Notes: generated by a model from the letters alone, not told the origin. Positions 12,501 to 27,500 are shown, counted from the stretch's first letter. The stretch is 64,000 nt of DNA from Effrenium voratum (GCA_963377175.1 CAUJNA010002757.1:804569-868568), one strand, 5' to 3'. Translations and numbers: made by a program.

Positions 12501-15500
12501 ACTGGTTGGCCTGTTGACATTTGAGCAATGGCGATTGCATGTGATTCAAAGCAAATGGTTGGCCCTTTGATACTCAAATAATAGTGGTTCAAGCAGGCTG
12601 AAACAAGCGTTTGGCCCCTTGATGATTCAGCCTGTCGATGTTTAGACATTGGTGGTTCAAACAGGCTAAGCAAATTGTTGGCCCGTTGATGCATAAGAAA
12701 CGGGATTCTATATGTTGGAAAAAGCTGCTGAAACAAGGTGGTACGCTTGTTGCTGCTTAAACAATAGCAGCTCAAGCTGGCTGAACAAATGCTTGGCCCA
12801 TCTTTTAAGCATACTTAGACCGTTGGTTGGCTTGCTCACGCTTGAGCAATGGTGGGTCAAGGCAAGTTGCAATAACTCACACAGCGGGCGCAAGAAACTC
12901 TCAAGTAAAACTAGGTCCTCCAGTAGAGAGGTTAGAATAAGGCTACCCTTTTTGCTGTAGTCCGTTTTAGTAGGGGAACCCTCTCCCCAAAAAGGGTAAA
13001 AGGGCACTACTGGTGGACCTACAAGTAAACGGACCTCATGGATGAGCTGAGGTCTTGCTTTCGTGTGAGGCTCCCTGCCTCCGAACTGTTGAGACCCGTC
13101 TCGTTGATGCCCCGGCCTGGGCAAAGGGTCTCTGCGGCTCCCTTCCGGGAGACTGGTGCTTCTGAACTTACCATGCTACACAAATGTATTGTCGCACGTT
13201 GCACGGGATACACTTTGGAGAAATAGATGGCCCTGGCAAATGCAATAAAACCAGTCTGTGACCAGTGGAACCCATTCACTAACCTAAAAAGGACACCCAG
13301 GCTTCAGAGTTCCAGCCCCGGCAAAGGACCCCGGAAAACCATCTGCAAAGCGGGCGACGCAGGCACCAAGGGCCCAAGAAGGGCTCTCAAGTGGGATCGG
13401 GGCATCCCGGACATGTGGCTGAATTCGGGACAAGTGGTGCCCTTACCGCGCTTTGGACATCTAGGTAAAAGGAAAAAGAAAAAAAACAAACACAACTCGA
13501 AAACACCCAACATGTGCCAAACGCGAACATTCGGAAATTGCGACAAGCACAAAAAAGGCAAGCACAGTCGTCACGAATTCTGACAAATGCCATAAGCGTG
13601 AAACAAATGAAAAGTTGGAAAGTGCGAAAACACACAAGACACTACGAAACTCAAAAAAGTGCGAAACAACTCCAGAACTCCAAAAGTGCGCACACGGGGA
13701 ACAAAAAAGCGAAACTCGGGGGGGGGGGGGGGGGGAAACAATACGCGACACACCCAACGATTTCACGAAAAAAAAAGAGAAGAACAACACCTTAACGACA
13801 AGTCTCCGCATCTCCAACTAGCCAAAACCGCAGAAAGTTCAAACAATCACGCAGGTTGTTCTAACATCCAACTATCTCGCGAAAACTCGAAAACTCGAAA
13901 CCGTATTATGTTGCCTTGAAATGACATGAGCTAAGAATGCGCGGAACATCGCCGAATACGAAGGCTTATATAGACATCCATAAAATTACATCCTCAACTT
14001 GACCCTCCAGTGGTGATTTCAACGAAAGCCACTTCCGGGAAAGAAAAAAAAAAGACAACCCTTTCAATAGACAAACAGGAGCATTTTTGGGAGGCCATCT
14101 CTCATGAGAGCAGAGCCGATGGGGGGGGAAGCAGCAGGGGCGGAGGGGGCGCCAGTTCCATGTTCAAGGTGGCTAGTATTTTTCCATAGCACATCTCTGT
14201 CAGTTTTCTACTTTGGGTGTGGGGGTGATCCATCTTAGGATCGAAGCAACCCTGCAGAACTTTGCCCTTTGCCAGAAATGAACAGAACTAACGAGCAACA
14301 AAGAATAATGCACACGCTCACTTGCCCAAAGGACCGAGAAATGACAGGTTGACAACCCCTGGGCAAAATGCCAACATGTCGGGTTTGGACAACCAACCAA
14401 AACATTGATGACTGCAAACGACCTCCAGTGGCTTTGTAAACGACCTCCAGAGTCTGGCTTCCACAAATCAGACTGGCACAAGGGAATGTGGGTCCTAAGC
14501 AAACCAAAGGAAGCCAAACGCATTTTCGACCCCAACTCCTTTGGTCATCTTTTGACGCCTCAAACGCAGCGATCTTCGGACGGTCGGACGGCAAACATTG
14601 CAGCCGCGAAACACTCAGCAAGTGCGCCGGGCGGAAGCCAGTTGTAGCCTGAAGCCAGGGGTTTACCCAACAAACAAATCCGAATGTTTCGACCAGCTGA
14701 CCGATTCGGGGTTCTTCAGCCCATGTCGATTTGGCCGACTTTGCAGTGTCTCAAGGGCTTGGGCTACCCCGCTTCCGATGAGGTTTGGAGCCATTTTTGG
14801 AAGGCTCTTGGAACTTCCGAGATCTTTGACCTCCTTGTTCTGAGGCTACCTCTGTCGGAGTGGGTGCAAAGGGAAGGACAAAGGAAGCCGAAACGCCACT
14901 TTTGGGCGGTCTGATTAGTCTGATTCCTGCTATAGCACACGTACACACACTTTCTCGGAAGTTTCGAAACACTCCCCCCGCCACCTTAAAGCCAACGGCT
15001 ACACCCAATTCAACCAGAGGCCTGATGGCGCCTATGGTCAAATAGGATCATTTTGAGCAGCGGCCAAAGCCTGTTGACTTTGGCTCCACCAATAACATGG
15101 CGATTAAAGGTTGGCATAGGCCCTGTGAAACCATGAAGCCAGGTAGTAGAACCATCTGCCAACATGGCCCTTGTTGGGGGGGGGGGGGAATTTGCTCTTT
15201 CAAGGCCACCAACAAAGATCGGATGAATCAAGGGGCAGCTCTAGTGATCTCATCTTACCCGGAAAGTTGCGGCATGGAAACCCAGGCATGCCACGGGTCC
15301 GGCCACCCGGTCACCCCCAATTTCCCTCTGCCAGTTTCAAACTCTGGGCCTGCAGTTTCTGAATCAAGTCCCTTTCAAAAAACTCAGGCAAGCAAAAACT
15401 CGCAGAAGCGAACTGTACCATGGGTTCTAGGCGTCGCGGCACTTCGTTCTTTCCGGGGTTTTGATTCCTGGAATGCAACAAAACCCCAAAAAGGGATCAG

Positions 15501-18500
15501 CCTCTGGGAGGGTTGCGGGAAAAAAAGCCACCCCTGGACTGCTAGACCTTCAACTCAAGAAAACAGGCTCTGCCCAAGCTGCCATCGATCTCCAGGTGTA
15601 AAGGAGAGATGCGATCCACCCTGCACTCCTCTCAAGGATTGGTCGAAACGGATCCATTCCATTAGAGGGAAATGCCGCAAGATCTGTTCAAGTGGGACAT
15701 GGACCAATCCCTGGAGTACGGGAGTTTGCTCATCGCGAAAATGGCTTCGCCATGTGAACCAGGGGCTGAGCCCCCTGCAAACTGAAGACTTGTTGCCGTT
15801 TGAAAGGGGAAACCACGGTCACCTGTACGGGAAGCCTATAACTTCGATGGCAGTGGAGTTGCTTCCTAGCGACACTCGAGCTGTCAAAAGTATGGAACCC
15901 CTTCTAAAAACCGGCTGTGTCCTTTTGGGGATTGGCGTTGAAGCAAACATGATCCCAACCTGTGTGGGGGTTCCTACATTTTGAGACAAACCCAAGTGTC
16001 ACCAAAGCACCTCAACGGAATGGCCAACTGCAAGGTGTCCCACGCACTTTTGGCTCGAGCCGGGTGAAGCATGAAGACCCGGCATTCCTGGAGCCTACCC
16101 AAAAACATGCACCGAATCAACAACTAGGTCCTCCAGTAGAGAGGTTCGAACAAGGGTACCTTTTTTCTGCAGCCTATTTTAGTAGGGGAACCCTCCCCCA
16201 AAAGGGTAAAAGGGCACTACTGGGGGACCTAGCTGCCCAAAAACATGCACCGAATCAATCAGAAAGTGTCTGCGCCTGTGCATGGTTGGGACTATCCTTT
16301 TCCTGCTCACCTTCATCCAGCAGCTGCTTTGTGTTTGAAAAACCAAAATTGCGGCAAAACTGCCGATACCTGCACATTTAATAATTTGTCCACGAAAGGG
16401 CCCAGTGCCGAATTTCGTCCATCCACAGTGTTAATAAACATGGGCGCTCCCCTCCAACAATGATGATTCCCCACTACACCCACGGACCACCCCCCCCCAT
16501 TCATGAGCTGGGGTGAATCAAGCAGGGGCCACCATGCACACGTTTGTGTGACAAGTGACATCGGGGACTCATAGCCACCGATCCGGAAAGAGAGAGTTTG
16601 GGAGCTCCAAATGAGTTCGTGGGCTGCTCCCCACTGATGGACGAACTCCTGCACCACCTAAGAAGCCCTGGAAGGACGATTCCCCCCACAAATACCAACA
16701 AGCAATGGTGTCCCAGGGTTTCAAAAACCAACTAATTACAAGAAATGAAATGAACGACAAAATACCAACTGTGGAAGGACGACAAAATACCAACAAGAAA
16801 GGCCGCCCGGGTTTGGATCCTTCCAGCCTTGAAGCCTTTTTTTTGGATAGGGCGTTGGGGCTTTGGGCGTGGGGCCTCGGGTCTTTAAACACACAGACCC
16901 ATCTGGTTGTTGGACCTACTTTCCAAAGACATGCCTTGTAAACCAGGTTTTGGAAAAGCAGGTTATTTGCCAGAACCTCCTTTTTTCCGGGCTCTTGATG
17001 TACAAGGATTTGCAAATGTATTTGCCTGCTTTGAACTGGCCCTTTCTTGTAGGAAACTTACTCCTAAGCCTGACAACAACGCCCACGCTCACTTGCTCAC
17101 GCCCATGCCCTGTCTTTCTTGGGGTCTAGGGTAAGCCAAAGGGCTTACATCTGAAATCGTGCTTCTTGGGTATCGTAATTTATTGGGTAAACCCAACAAG
17201 AAACACGAACCGCCCACAAAACCGCACGGACCCCGACGCCTCCTTTTACTTTGAACTTTCCCTCTCAAACCAACCCAAAAGCGGGTTCCACCAAAAGACA
17301 AAACAACCCATGTTTTGGCATTTACTCCTTAGAGGCACAGCGAAAACCTCACGAACACACGCGAAACCCCAGCCTCACAACGGGGTTCGTCAGCCCCCAA
17401 ATGCTTTTGGGTGGAAAAAGACTCGTACTCACAGTCTTAACCCTCAGCAAGGGCCCACGAAAAAAAGCCACGGCACCCCCCACAACCACTACCGCACTCC
17501 CCCCAAGCCGCAAAAAAATGGAATGGAGCAATTCCAACACCTACCTCACGCCCCCCTCCCCCCGCCTCGCGGGGGGAGGGGACCCCCCCAATATTTTGTT
17601 TTAATATTTTGTTTTCTGACCTCCGCCCCCCCGTTTCCATTTTCTCCCTGACCTACCTCACGCCCTCCCTCATATTCTCCAATGATCGAGGGGGTGGCGG
17701 TCCCCCACGGCCACTACCGCCCATCCTGCGCAGGGCCGTGGGGAATGGAATCCACAGAAAGGGCTCCCCAAAGACCAACTTCTTCATAAGGATTCCCAAG
17801 AGTATCACAGAAGTGGCTGGCTCGATAAACCTCGAGTGAACCACCCCCGCCCCTCCTGCGGGAAGTGGAAGCCCTGCGGAGCCACCAGCTCCAGGCCGCC
17901 GCTGCCGCCCCGTCCCGCGCCGCCCGCCAGTGAAGTACCCAGGCGAAAGGTGACCATCACCGGGCGCCTAGCCAACCGCTGGGAGTCAGAGTCAAAACCC
18001 GGTATTAAAAGAGACCGGGTGTTGGTGGGGATGTGAGTTTAACATGAAAAATGCTTTAAAAAACAAATGTTTTAGGGTGTTTACTGGCAAAACAGGGGTG
18101 TCATAGTCATAGTCATACCAGGGGTTCAAATCCCAAGCCACCAACTACGGGTTAGCTGAAAAAAATAGACTTGGTGGCTCCCATGTGAAACATAATCAAA
18201 ACCCGGCTTAAGATGGTCTACCCAGAACCATGTGAAGAATCTAAAAAAGCCGCAGCTATTTATGGTTGGGATTGTCCCTTACTAACCTTCATCTACCCGG
18301 GTTTTGATGATGGCTCACATGGGCGTGGCTTGATTTTGGCTCCGGGGTCACCGTGTTTTTGGTCTTTGGGAACACCGTGCGTGCCCTTCTTGAAGAAATC
18401 CGGCGGGTCCCTTTCCGGGGGAACATCGCTTTTTAGAGGTTTACGGAGGGTTCCTTTTTGGGAACGCCTGGATTTGGTTTGTAGAGGAGAAAAACCCAGA

Positions 18501-21500
18501 TTTCTGGCTTGGTTGGTTTTAGCTGGAGACCCTAGACTTCTGGGTTGCAATTGAGGGAACACAAGCTCACTCTTGCGGAATTGAGTTGGACCCAAAATGG
18601 CGGACACCATGCTTGATGAACCCCTTGATGCCGGTCGCATCTGTTCGGAGGGGGTCTTTATTGCTCCGCATTTATTTAATCCTGGTCGGCGTGGGCGACC
18701 CTTCTGCCGCACGCGAGCTCGTGCCGTTTTGCAGGAAAACCGGAAAAACAACAACCACAAAGGGTACGAAAACGATGAAAGCAAAACCGTCCCCTCCAAA
18801 GCATCCAGCATGGGTGGAAAAAATGGAATGGAACTCTTTCTTTTGGTTGGACAACTCATTGTACCCCGAATTCACGGAAGGACATCTCGAAAAGGAGATA
18901 CTTTTGGCGTGCGACATCTGGAGGATCAAATTCTGGCAGCTTCCCTTTGAAACCGTGTAGCTTGAAATTTTCACCCTGACTCACAAGCGCTTGTTGTTGT
19001 TTTTTGATTGGAGGCGTCCCATTTCGAGGGCAACCAAAGTGAGCCAGGCAGACACCCCTACGTTGGAAGGGCCCTACCAGTGGAAGGTCAATGTGGTCAG
19101 TTTCTACTTCGGGTGCCATTTCGGGTGTCCGACATTTGACATGCGGCCTTGTTGGGCAACTTGAAGATATGAGAAACTCCGCGTACTCAAATCACATACG
19201 TGTGTCTCAAGCAAGGACACCCTGAGCCATGAGTGGGTTGGTTGGTTCCCTCTTTGAACTCCCTCCTGTAAACCAGCCCATATTGAGTCTACTCGAAATC
19301 GACGAACACTGTGGAGGAGACCCCGCTCATGTGGTTGCTCAGTTGCTCATATGAGTCATCATCAAACCTGGTATTAAAATGGTCGTAGCTGGGATTGTCC
19401 CTTGGTAACCTTCATCCTTGGTTCTTGGTTGCTGTTGACCCCCCTGCAAAAAGTTTGTTTTTTTGGGGGTTTAGTGGAAAACCTCTTGATTTCCCGAAAA
19501 GTTAAAGTCTAAAGATCCAACCCAATAGCAATCAAGCATCTACCCGGGTTTCGGTTGTGGCCCACGGATCCATTTCGAGGTGCGGGGCCGCAGAAAACAG
19601 CGGAAGCCAGGCGGAGATGCTGGCGGCGGTGATGGCCTGCAGCTCATAGCCTGGCACCAAACCGTGGTGACTAGAGATCATATGATTAACACGTTTAAAC
19701 CAACCAAAAGGGGAATGACCAAAATACAAAAGGGGGGTGACCAAAAAACAAAAGGGGGGTGACCACATGGGACATATGGCATATGGGTATGATTTTTACT
19801 AAGGCACCCTTTGGTGGACATCATGTTGTTGGGGATTCATGTCCACCAATGACTTTTGAGGTGGCTCCCTGTCAAAAAAACATGGCCACATCTACAAATC
19901 CTACGAGAGATTCCAGCTGAACGAAGACTTGGATTCCAAACATCATGGTGAGCCCGTTTTACCCAGGTAAGCTCGACATAAGATAGGCAGATATATTATT
20001 AAAAAAAAGGCAATCAAATCAAACTTGTTTGCCCTTCACAAAAAGAAGCATGAAACTAGCAAAAAGTGGGGAAAGGGGGTGGCCTCTAATATGGTACCTA
20101 ATAACATGAAGAGCAAGGCGCCCCCCCCTTTTCATGATAAAAAAAGAGCTAGCGGTACATAGGGTGATGAATGTGTTGAGACCAATTGTGATGGATCGGT
20201 TAATGGTCTTGAGTCATTGCTTCAATAGCAGGCAATCAAGGGTAACACACTTTCAAGACCACAAGTGGCTGTGTTTCTTCAAGGGTACCCAATATTTTTG
20301 TCGGGGTTGGTTTACCTGAAGCCCAATAGCAACTTCTTTTGCACCCTTCCACAACCCATCCTGACCGCAGCCGCTCACCAAGTTTGGGTCTCCAAGTGTG
20401 GACCCCCAAGGCGTTTCCTTAGCCTCGAAACTCTAAAAGACAATGTGAACCCTTTGTAAAATCGGCTCTAACATGGGTACCTACCCCATTGACCCACAAC
20501 CATTTCTTTGCTCCCGCCCGGTTCTCCAGCTGGCCTGGAATCAGAGCACCCTGATAACGGTACTGGTATTCCAGGTACCCAGCGCCAGCTTCATAAATCT
20601 CCTCGCCGCCAGTTTGTGACATGGACCGCTGGGTCCCACGTAGGCTACAGGGCTTTGTATGCGTGTGATTCTTGTGTTGAGAGTACCATTCTATGACCCT
20701 TTTCATGGCCCTTTTAAAGAGGAACCAAAGGGAAACCATGAATGTTGCGGGCTCCTTGATTTTCAGAAAAACCCATATAACCCCTCACTACCAAGCCAAA
20801 GCAAACCGAGTAGACGGTATCTGGAGGTGCCTTTTGCCCCAGCTGAGGTTCTTTGCCCGCACAGCAACGCATCAACCGTGACATTGACCACCAAGCGCCG
20901 GCGAGGACTTGCTTGCGTGCTTGCTTTTCAGGCGCTGGGCAACTCCTCCCAAAGCGGCGAAAAAGCATTGCATCCTGTTGTTGGGGTCTTTTTTTGGGCA
21001 AGACAGGGCAGTGGGCAGAGGGAGAGGGGCTGCTTCAAAGGGAGTAAGTAGTTAGTCTAGTTATAACCCACTGAATGGAGACTTGCACCCATGCCAAGTG
21101 GGTTATCTCCAGGCTTACTAATTGCTTACCTGACGTACCCTACCCCTTTTTGTGTGTTTTTGTTTGATTGTTTGTTTGTGCTCTGCTTTCTTAACTAGGT
21201 CCTCCAGTAGAGGGGTTCGAATAAGGGTACCCTTTTCTCAGTAGTCTATTTTAGCAGGGGAACCCTCCCAACCAACAAAGTTGGTGAGAGGTCGGGCACC
21301 TAGCCGGGGCACCTAGTAAAGTACCCCGAACAGTTCCCTTAAATAACCCCAACATACCCTGAATATACATGCATTCGTATCCTAAGAGGACACATAACAT
21401 ACCCTGCTTTCTTAAGTAGGGAGATGGTGCTCTTTTTTTTTCCTTCCCGGAGCGCTCCAGCATCCACACGTTGGCGCTGCGCAGGTCCGGGTGCAGTTCC

Positions 21501-24500
21501 GGGTCCACGGCCGCGTTCCAAATCTCACCAGTCACCTTTATGTCCGTGCCGGCGAGGATGGAGGGATTCACCTCAAAAAAGGAGAAGAAAGCCAACGAAG
21601 CTCGTTCCTATTGCTTGTTCTTTTTTTTTGTGTGTTGTGTGTGTGTGCGTGTTGTTGATATTGTTCTTTCTTTTCTTGTTTCTTGTCCTTTGTTTTGGGG
21701 GGGGGGAGGTCCACCCAACCACTCCCTCCGGGAAGCTTAATAGGATATGATAGCTGCTATATAGGGTATATACCCCGTCTTTCTCTGGACGGGGTTTACG
21801 GAAAATCTGAAGCCTATGGTTCTCGTGGGAAATTTGGATGGGGTCTGGATTCACCTGAGTCAATAAGCAAAAGCTTCAGACACATGGATGCCCTAGCTAG
21901 GTGGCCCTAGCTAGTTAAACTGAATGGCTACCAAAGCTTGAGCTCAAGGGAGCCTTTTTGGGCAAATTTGGACTGGGCTGCCCTCAGATCCCCCGCTAAA
22001 AGTTTAACTTTTAGTGGGTTAAATGCAAATTACCACTAAATACAAAAAGGCTAAAAAGCTAAGGGGATGGCTGGGAGCCACCAGAGTTCCCCGAACACCA
22101 CTCCCAGCAGGGAAGCTCAGTGTAAATGGGCCAACCAAGTGATGTTCAAAATCACCAAAAAGGGAACTCACTCGCAACCGCCCCCTGCCGCCCTCCCCTC
22201 ACCCGTCCTCTGCATTTGGGAGCATGGATGCTACGAGTTCAGGCGATCAAGAAGCACCAAAGAGAATCTGCAAACTGAGCAAGGAGCCTTTCAAAACCCC
22301 GAGCATGGTGTCCTGTAAAACCACAAAACATGGCACCAACCAAAAAAAGACCTAAAAACAAAAAGACTGGGAAACACGCGGCCACGATTATAAACGCAGT
22401 ACCCGGCTTTGCCATGGAACCCGACATTTTCGGGTCCTGAATTGGACAAGCTTTATTTATGGAGTTTCTGGTGGGTTCCGTGCTAGTGGGCAGGAGCGAA
22501 TTTCTCTCATGTTTAGAAAGGTTTCCACTTCTCCTAAACCGCCCCCAGGGGTCCATTGGGCAGCCATTTTTCTGCGGGGGGGTGGTTTGGGGGGAGCAGC
22601 CGCCATGTTAAATTGTACCTGCAAAGGGAGCGGGCTACCCTTCCATACATTACTTGGGGAGTGGGAGTGCTGGTGGCGACAGTTCCAATGAAAAAGGGAA
22701 CGCCGATTTTGGAGGGGTTCTTTCAAAGATCCAACAAAACCAGTTGCCAGCGATGCTATTCCAAAAACGGGGCATCGTTTCCGGCGTTGACCAGTTTGAC
22801 ATGGTTTCACGCCAAATTAGCTTCCCCTCCCTGCTTTGTGGTTGGTCTGGTGGTTTGGAGGTTTGCAGGTCTCCACAAGAACCAGGGATTTCCAAACCAC
22901 CAATCCAAGCCACTGAAAGGTGCTTGAACAACTAGGTCCTCCAGTAGAGAGGTTAGCATAAGGGTACCAACTTTTTTCTGTAGTCTATTTTAGTAGGGAC
23001 TAGAGCTTGATGGTGGCTCGCTCACTAAGCTTTGTTTGATTGTGGCTCCCTCGAGTGGTTCACAAGCAAACGTGCTGAGCCAGATTCGTGAAGTCCCTCA
23101 CTCAGAGTGCTCTGTTGAAGATGCCATCACTACGTAGTGCCCTGGCAAACAGATGGCACCTGTGAATGATTAGACCCCAAACTGAACCCCGTATCATCTT
23201 GCTCAACCAAACTCGCCCCAAAGGATTCGGATCTTTTTTGAGCCCCCCACCAGTGACAGCTCCAGCTGATTCTTGGGCTCGGAGACCGGCGCATAGATCG
23301 GGTCGTACACAATGCTCGCAAGGTTCACTGGAGACTCCGCGGCCTCTGCGGTCGGAGCTCCTCCTGCGGAAAATGGAGGTGTTCTCGTCGCGCTTCAACC
23401 GGGCAAAAACGTGAAGCACTGCTTGCCTTTTCCAAGGATATCTCTGCTCATCCAAAAGGCGCGACGGCGATTCGGTCGTACGAACAAATCACCGGGCGGT
23501 TCTAAGGTTGCCTGCCTCGGACGCAATCAATCTACAACCTGAAATAAGATCTGGATCCCCAGGAAAAGGACCTTCATGTTGAGCTAGTTCTACTTGCAGG
23601 TGAGCTCGTCGTAAAATAGGCAGAACCATGCCGTGGATTGTCTTAGATTCCCATACGCCCCTGAAGTTGCTTTATCAGAGAAGCCGGGTGTTGCTGGCCC
23701 TGAGCCGTCAACCGGGTCAGTTTCATCTTGAGCTCCGACTTGTAAACCGTGGTTGCAGGAACTCCGGGTAAATAACAAAAATATCACGAAGAATTCTTGG
23801 GGTTACTTTATCTTTCTTTTCAAGCATCGCTCTACTCAAAAAACATAATAAACACTCTCCGCCTGGGTTTCTAATGGGGAGGTTTGAACTAGAACGATCC
23901 GCCAAGTATAAGGGCGCCCAACAAATGGAACCTTGTCAACCTTGGTGAGATCACAACAGCACAGCCCCGGTTTTTCCGCCCAGATCCTGTGAGGGCTTGG
24001 GGCTGATTCAGCGGACACCATGAGGGTTCTCTCCAAATTGGTTGGCGGCTCGGCTTCATTTGCGACGTGCTTATATTCGACTCCCAACAATCTGGAAAAC
24101 GGCTTGGATGTGGCTTTTGTGGTTCCACCCCTGTAGAAGGCTAAAAGAGTACTAAAAGATAACTAAAAAAGGACCAACAGGGGGAAGAACAGGTGAAATC
24201 CACAAAAGGCGCATCCAAAACGGTTTCTAGAAACAAGGCAACAAACCATTTTGAGCAGCACCATAGGGAATCAATCAGTGGGTCCCGCTTACCATGGCAG
24301 GAAACCACGATCTTTAGGTTTCAAATAACTCCCTTGATTACTCAGTGTTTGCAGGTCAGAACACATATTGCTTGGTTCCCACTTGCCACAAACTTTGCTT
24401 GCAAGAATCAGAGCTCCAAACGCCTAAACGTGTAACCTTGTGGACTCTGGGCACTTCGTGGGAAAAAATAAAATTAAAAAAGAAAAAAAAAAGACAAAAA

Positions 24501-27500
24501 AGGAAACTGAAGCTTTGACACGCAGCCCGAAACGGGGCACCCATGTTTTGTGGGTATCCTCAAACCCACCCTCAACACAATTGTTAGGAGGAACACCCCA
24601 AAAGGAATGTTGCAACAGGTTCGCTTGGGTGTGTGTGTGTGTGTTCCTGCGAAGCGGACCTGTTTCACCTTGGTTTAAGCGGAAACCACAAAGAGAACCA
24701 CCATTTGGGTGGTCCCATCCCTATTTCGACACATCAGTTGAGTGAAAGTAGGAATCCCTATTCCCCCAGTCGGGCGTCGGCATCCCCTTTACCCTGGAGA
24801 AAGTACAAACATATGGCCATGGGTCAAAATCCAAATCGTACCCCCAGTGAACATCCCAATCCCAACTAAAATAGACTAAAATGGGTGGTGCACCTACCCC
24901 AAAATGATACCCTTGGTTTTGACCCACAGCCAATGTGTCCAGTGTTAGGTTTCCAAAATGGCATAGAAGAAACATTCTGCCCCGTTTTGGGAAGTTCCCC
25001 AAGAGGAATGCGCGCCAAATAAACGACGTCTTTGCCCCGCTCCAATGACCCAGCGGTAGCCGTAGGGCGCCGTCATGCGCAGCCGGGTGCCGTGGGAGGT
25101 GATGTCTGCCTGGAGGCAACCGGCATAAACATCCGCTTCCTGAAGGGGGAGGAGGGCTGTGTTCTTCAAATATATTGAGTTGGTTGATTCATTCAATCAC
25201 TATCGTTCACTTATTGAATGCGCATTCATTCAGTTGGTGATCTATCAGCTTATCACTAGTTGGTTATCTATCTAGTATCTGTTTGTTTATTCATCCCCAG
25301 CTGCAACTCACTTCCACAAGCCTTTGTTGGCCATTTCAATGGTCTTCCGGAATGTACAAAGTCCAGGAACCCAAAGTGGGCCAGCCTAAATCTAAGGTGG
25401 TTCCACTACCCCAAACCACGACCAGGGGTTTAAATGGGGCAGTATACTACCATACAGCTACATATAAAGGGTATATGCCCTCTTTTCCCCTGGCAGTAGT
25501 GGTTTGGGGGTAGTGGAAAGCCCCGTAGATGGCAGCAACAATTTTCCACAGCGATAGACGGGAGTTTCTCAAAATGCTGGACCCCTTTTGATTGGTATTT
25601 AAAAGGAGGAAACAAAAACCATTTTGGGACCGCATTTTTTTGCAAAACTCCCAGAGTTACCACTTTCTGGGGGCCTTGCGAATCATTACCCGTGGTAAGA
25701 TGGAGCAATTGGGTGTTCCATTTTCAGGATTCCACATTGGGGGTAGACCAAGGGGAAACCACATGGGAAGCAAGCATGTTTTTTAGGATCCCATATTTCA
25801 AGACACGTTCAGTTGTACAACCACTATACAGAAACTACGTTCAGAGGTTCATGTACCCTAAATTTCCACAACCAACGATAATCGATTAGATTGTCACTTT
25901 GGCAGGGATTCCAACTGTATGTACACTGCTCTAGGTGTCAAATAGGGGCTCTGGAAAAAATCGACAAGTACCCGTCGCCTTTTGGTTGCCGTTTGGAAAG
26001 TGATAGTTATGAGCCATGGGCTTCTGCACACTTAACCTCAAACAAACTCAAAGCCCACCACTCACAAAACCAAAGGCTCCCTGTTGATTTCTTATGCAGT
26101 AGCTAATCAATTGTTGGACCAGGGTGACCAGCAGCTCATGTTTGCGCAGAATCTTTTACCCGAAAAAAGACCCCCAAGGCAGTGGTGATTTCCAACGTCA
26201 ACGCAATCCTCCAATTTTGCCCCCACAATGTTGGAGCTTTTTACCCATAATCTTAGAGCCATCTCCTATCTTTAAGGGCACATGCCCCCTTTAGACATCA
26301 ACCCACCAAACGGAAGTTTGCTTCAATCTGGAACCAACAAGATGCTGTTTCAAGCCACCCTTCAAGACAAACATCGGGTTGCAACCCATGTGTAATGTTG
26401 ACCCAGGATAATAAAACAACCGTCCCATTATTAGGGGGTGTTCCCTCCAAGAGCGGTCTGGATCCCTACTAAAAGGGGACACCCCCCTATTAATCAACCA
26501 GGGGTTTATTAATTCTGGGTTGCTCCACATTGAGGGCCCGGCTGTGAGCCGAAAGCTGAGGACAACGGTGGTCCGTGCGCTCGGCAAGCGCTGAGAGGGC
26601 TGCACCAGGCCGTCCAAGACCTGGGTGCGAAAAACATCCTCCTAGGAGTTGATTCCGCTTCCATTCCATTCAACCATCGTTCTTTTCAAAAACCAGCTGT
26701 GTCCCTGGGTTTTTGATGGTTTCCTGAAAAGAAGGATCCTTGGAAAGAATGGGGAAGGTACCCCTAGAATCTTTGATGGGTACCTCTTCTCAGTTGCCCC
26801 TTAGGGACCCTGGAATGGAAGGTGAACTTTGATGGTACCGCGGTGCCTCTCAGTTGCCCCTTAGCTAGGTCCTCCAGTAGAGAGGTTCGAATAAGGGTAC
26901 CAACTTTTTTCTGTAGTCTATTTTAGTAGGGGAACCCTCCCCCAAAAAAGGGGAGAGAAGGGGCACCTAGCTGGGGGACCCAGTTGATGGTACCTCTTCT
27001 CAGTTGCCCCTTAGGGACCGTGGAATAGGCGATCACCTTTTGGGCCAAACCAGGGAAGCCAAAAGGCCAGGTCGGCCTTGGGCCAGTGAGTCGCTTTTGA
27101 GGCTCTGAACGGGAAATTGCTCAGGACACGGGATGTTTCGGGGTCCTCCCGATTTTGAGAACCCATCTCGCACTGTCCGTGGAAAGTGCCCAAACAAGTG
27201 GCCGACTCTGAGAAGCCAGCTCAGCTCGAGCCGGATCTGACATTCCGCTTATTCATGTAATGTCAACCCCGGGATAATAAACCCCTGGGTGATTAATAGG
27301 GGGGTGTCCCCTTTTAGTGGGGATTCATCACTTTGGGAGGGAACACCCCCCTAATAGTGGGACGGGTTTATTAATCCTGGGTCAACATTACCAACAACTC
27401 AAACTTTCACATGGCCGAAGGCTAGAACCTAAGCTACAAAATCAAGCTTGGCCTTGAAGACCCAACACGCCCACTTGCTCTGATGTGATGGATGAACCAA

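Noticed and set aside
14684..14914. Open frames on both strands with plausible peptides
   Set aside because: No module motif, no clear splice sites, and neither strand is favoured.
15097..15984. Plus-strand open frame of 295 codons
   Set aside because: No motif, no composition shift, opposite to the supported coding strand, and it includes simple G-runs. Taken as chance.
18590..18740. GC-rich island considered as an exon
   Set aside because: Open in both orientations with no module motif and no convincing splice pair.
22210..23000. Overlapping open frames on both strands
   Set aside because: Frames overlap antisense without composition bias; part is MITE-1 and T-arm repeat sequence.
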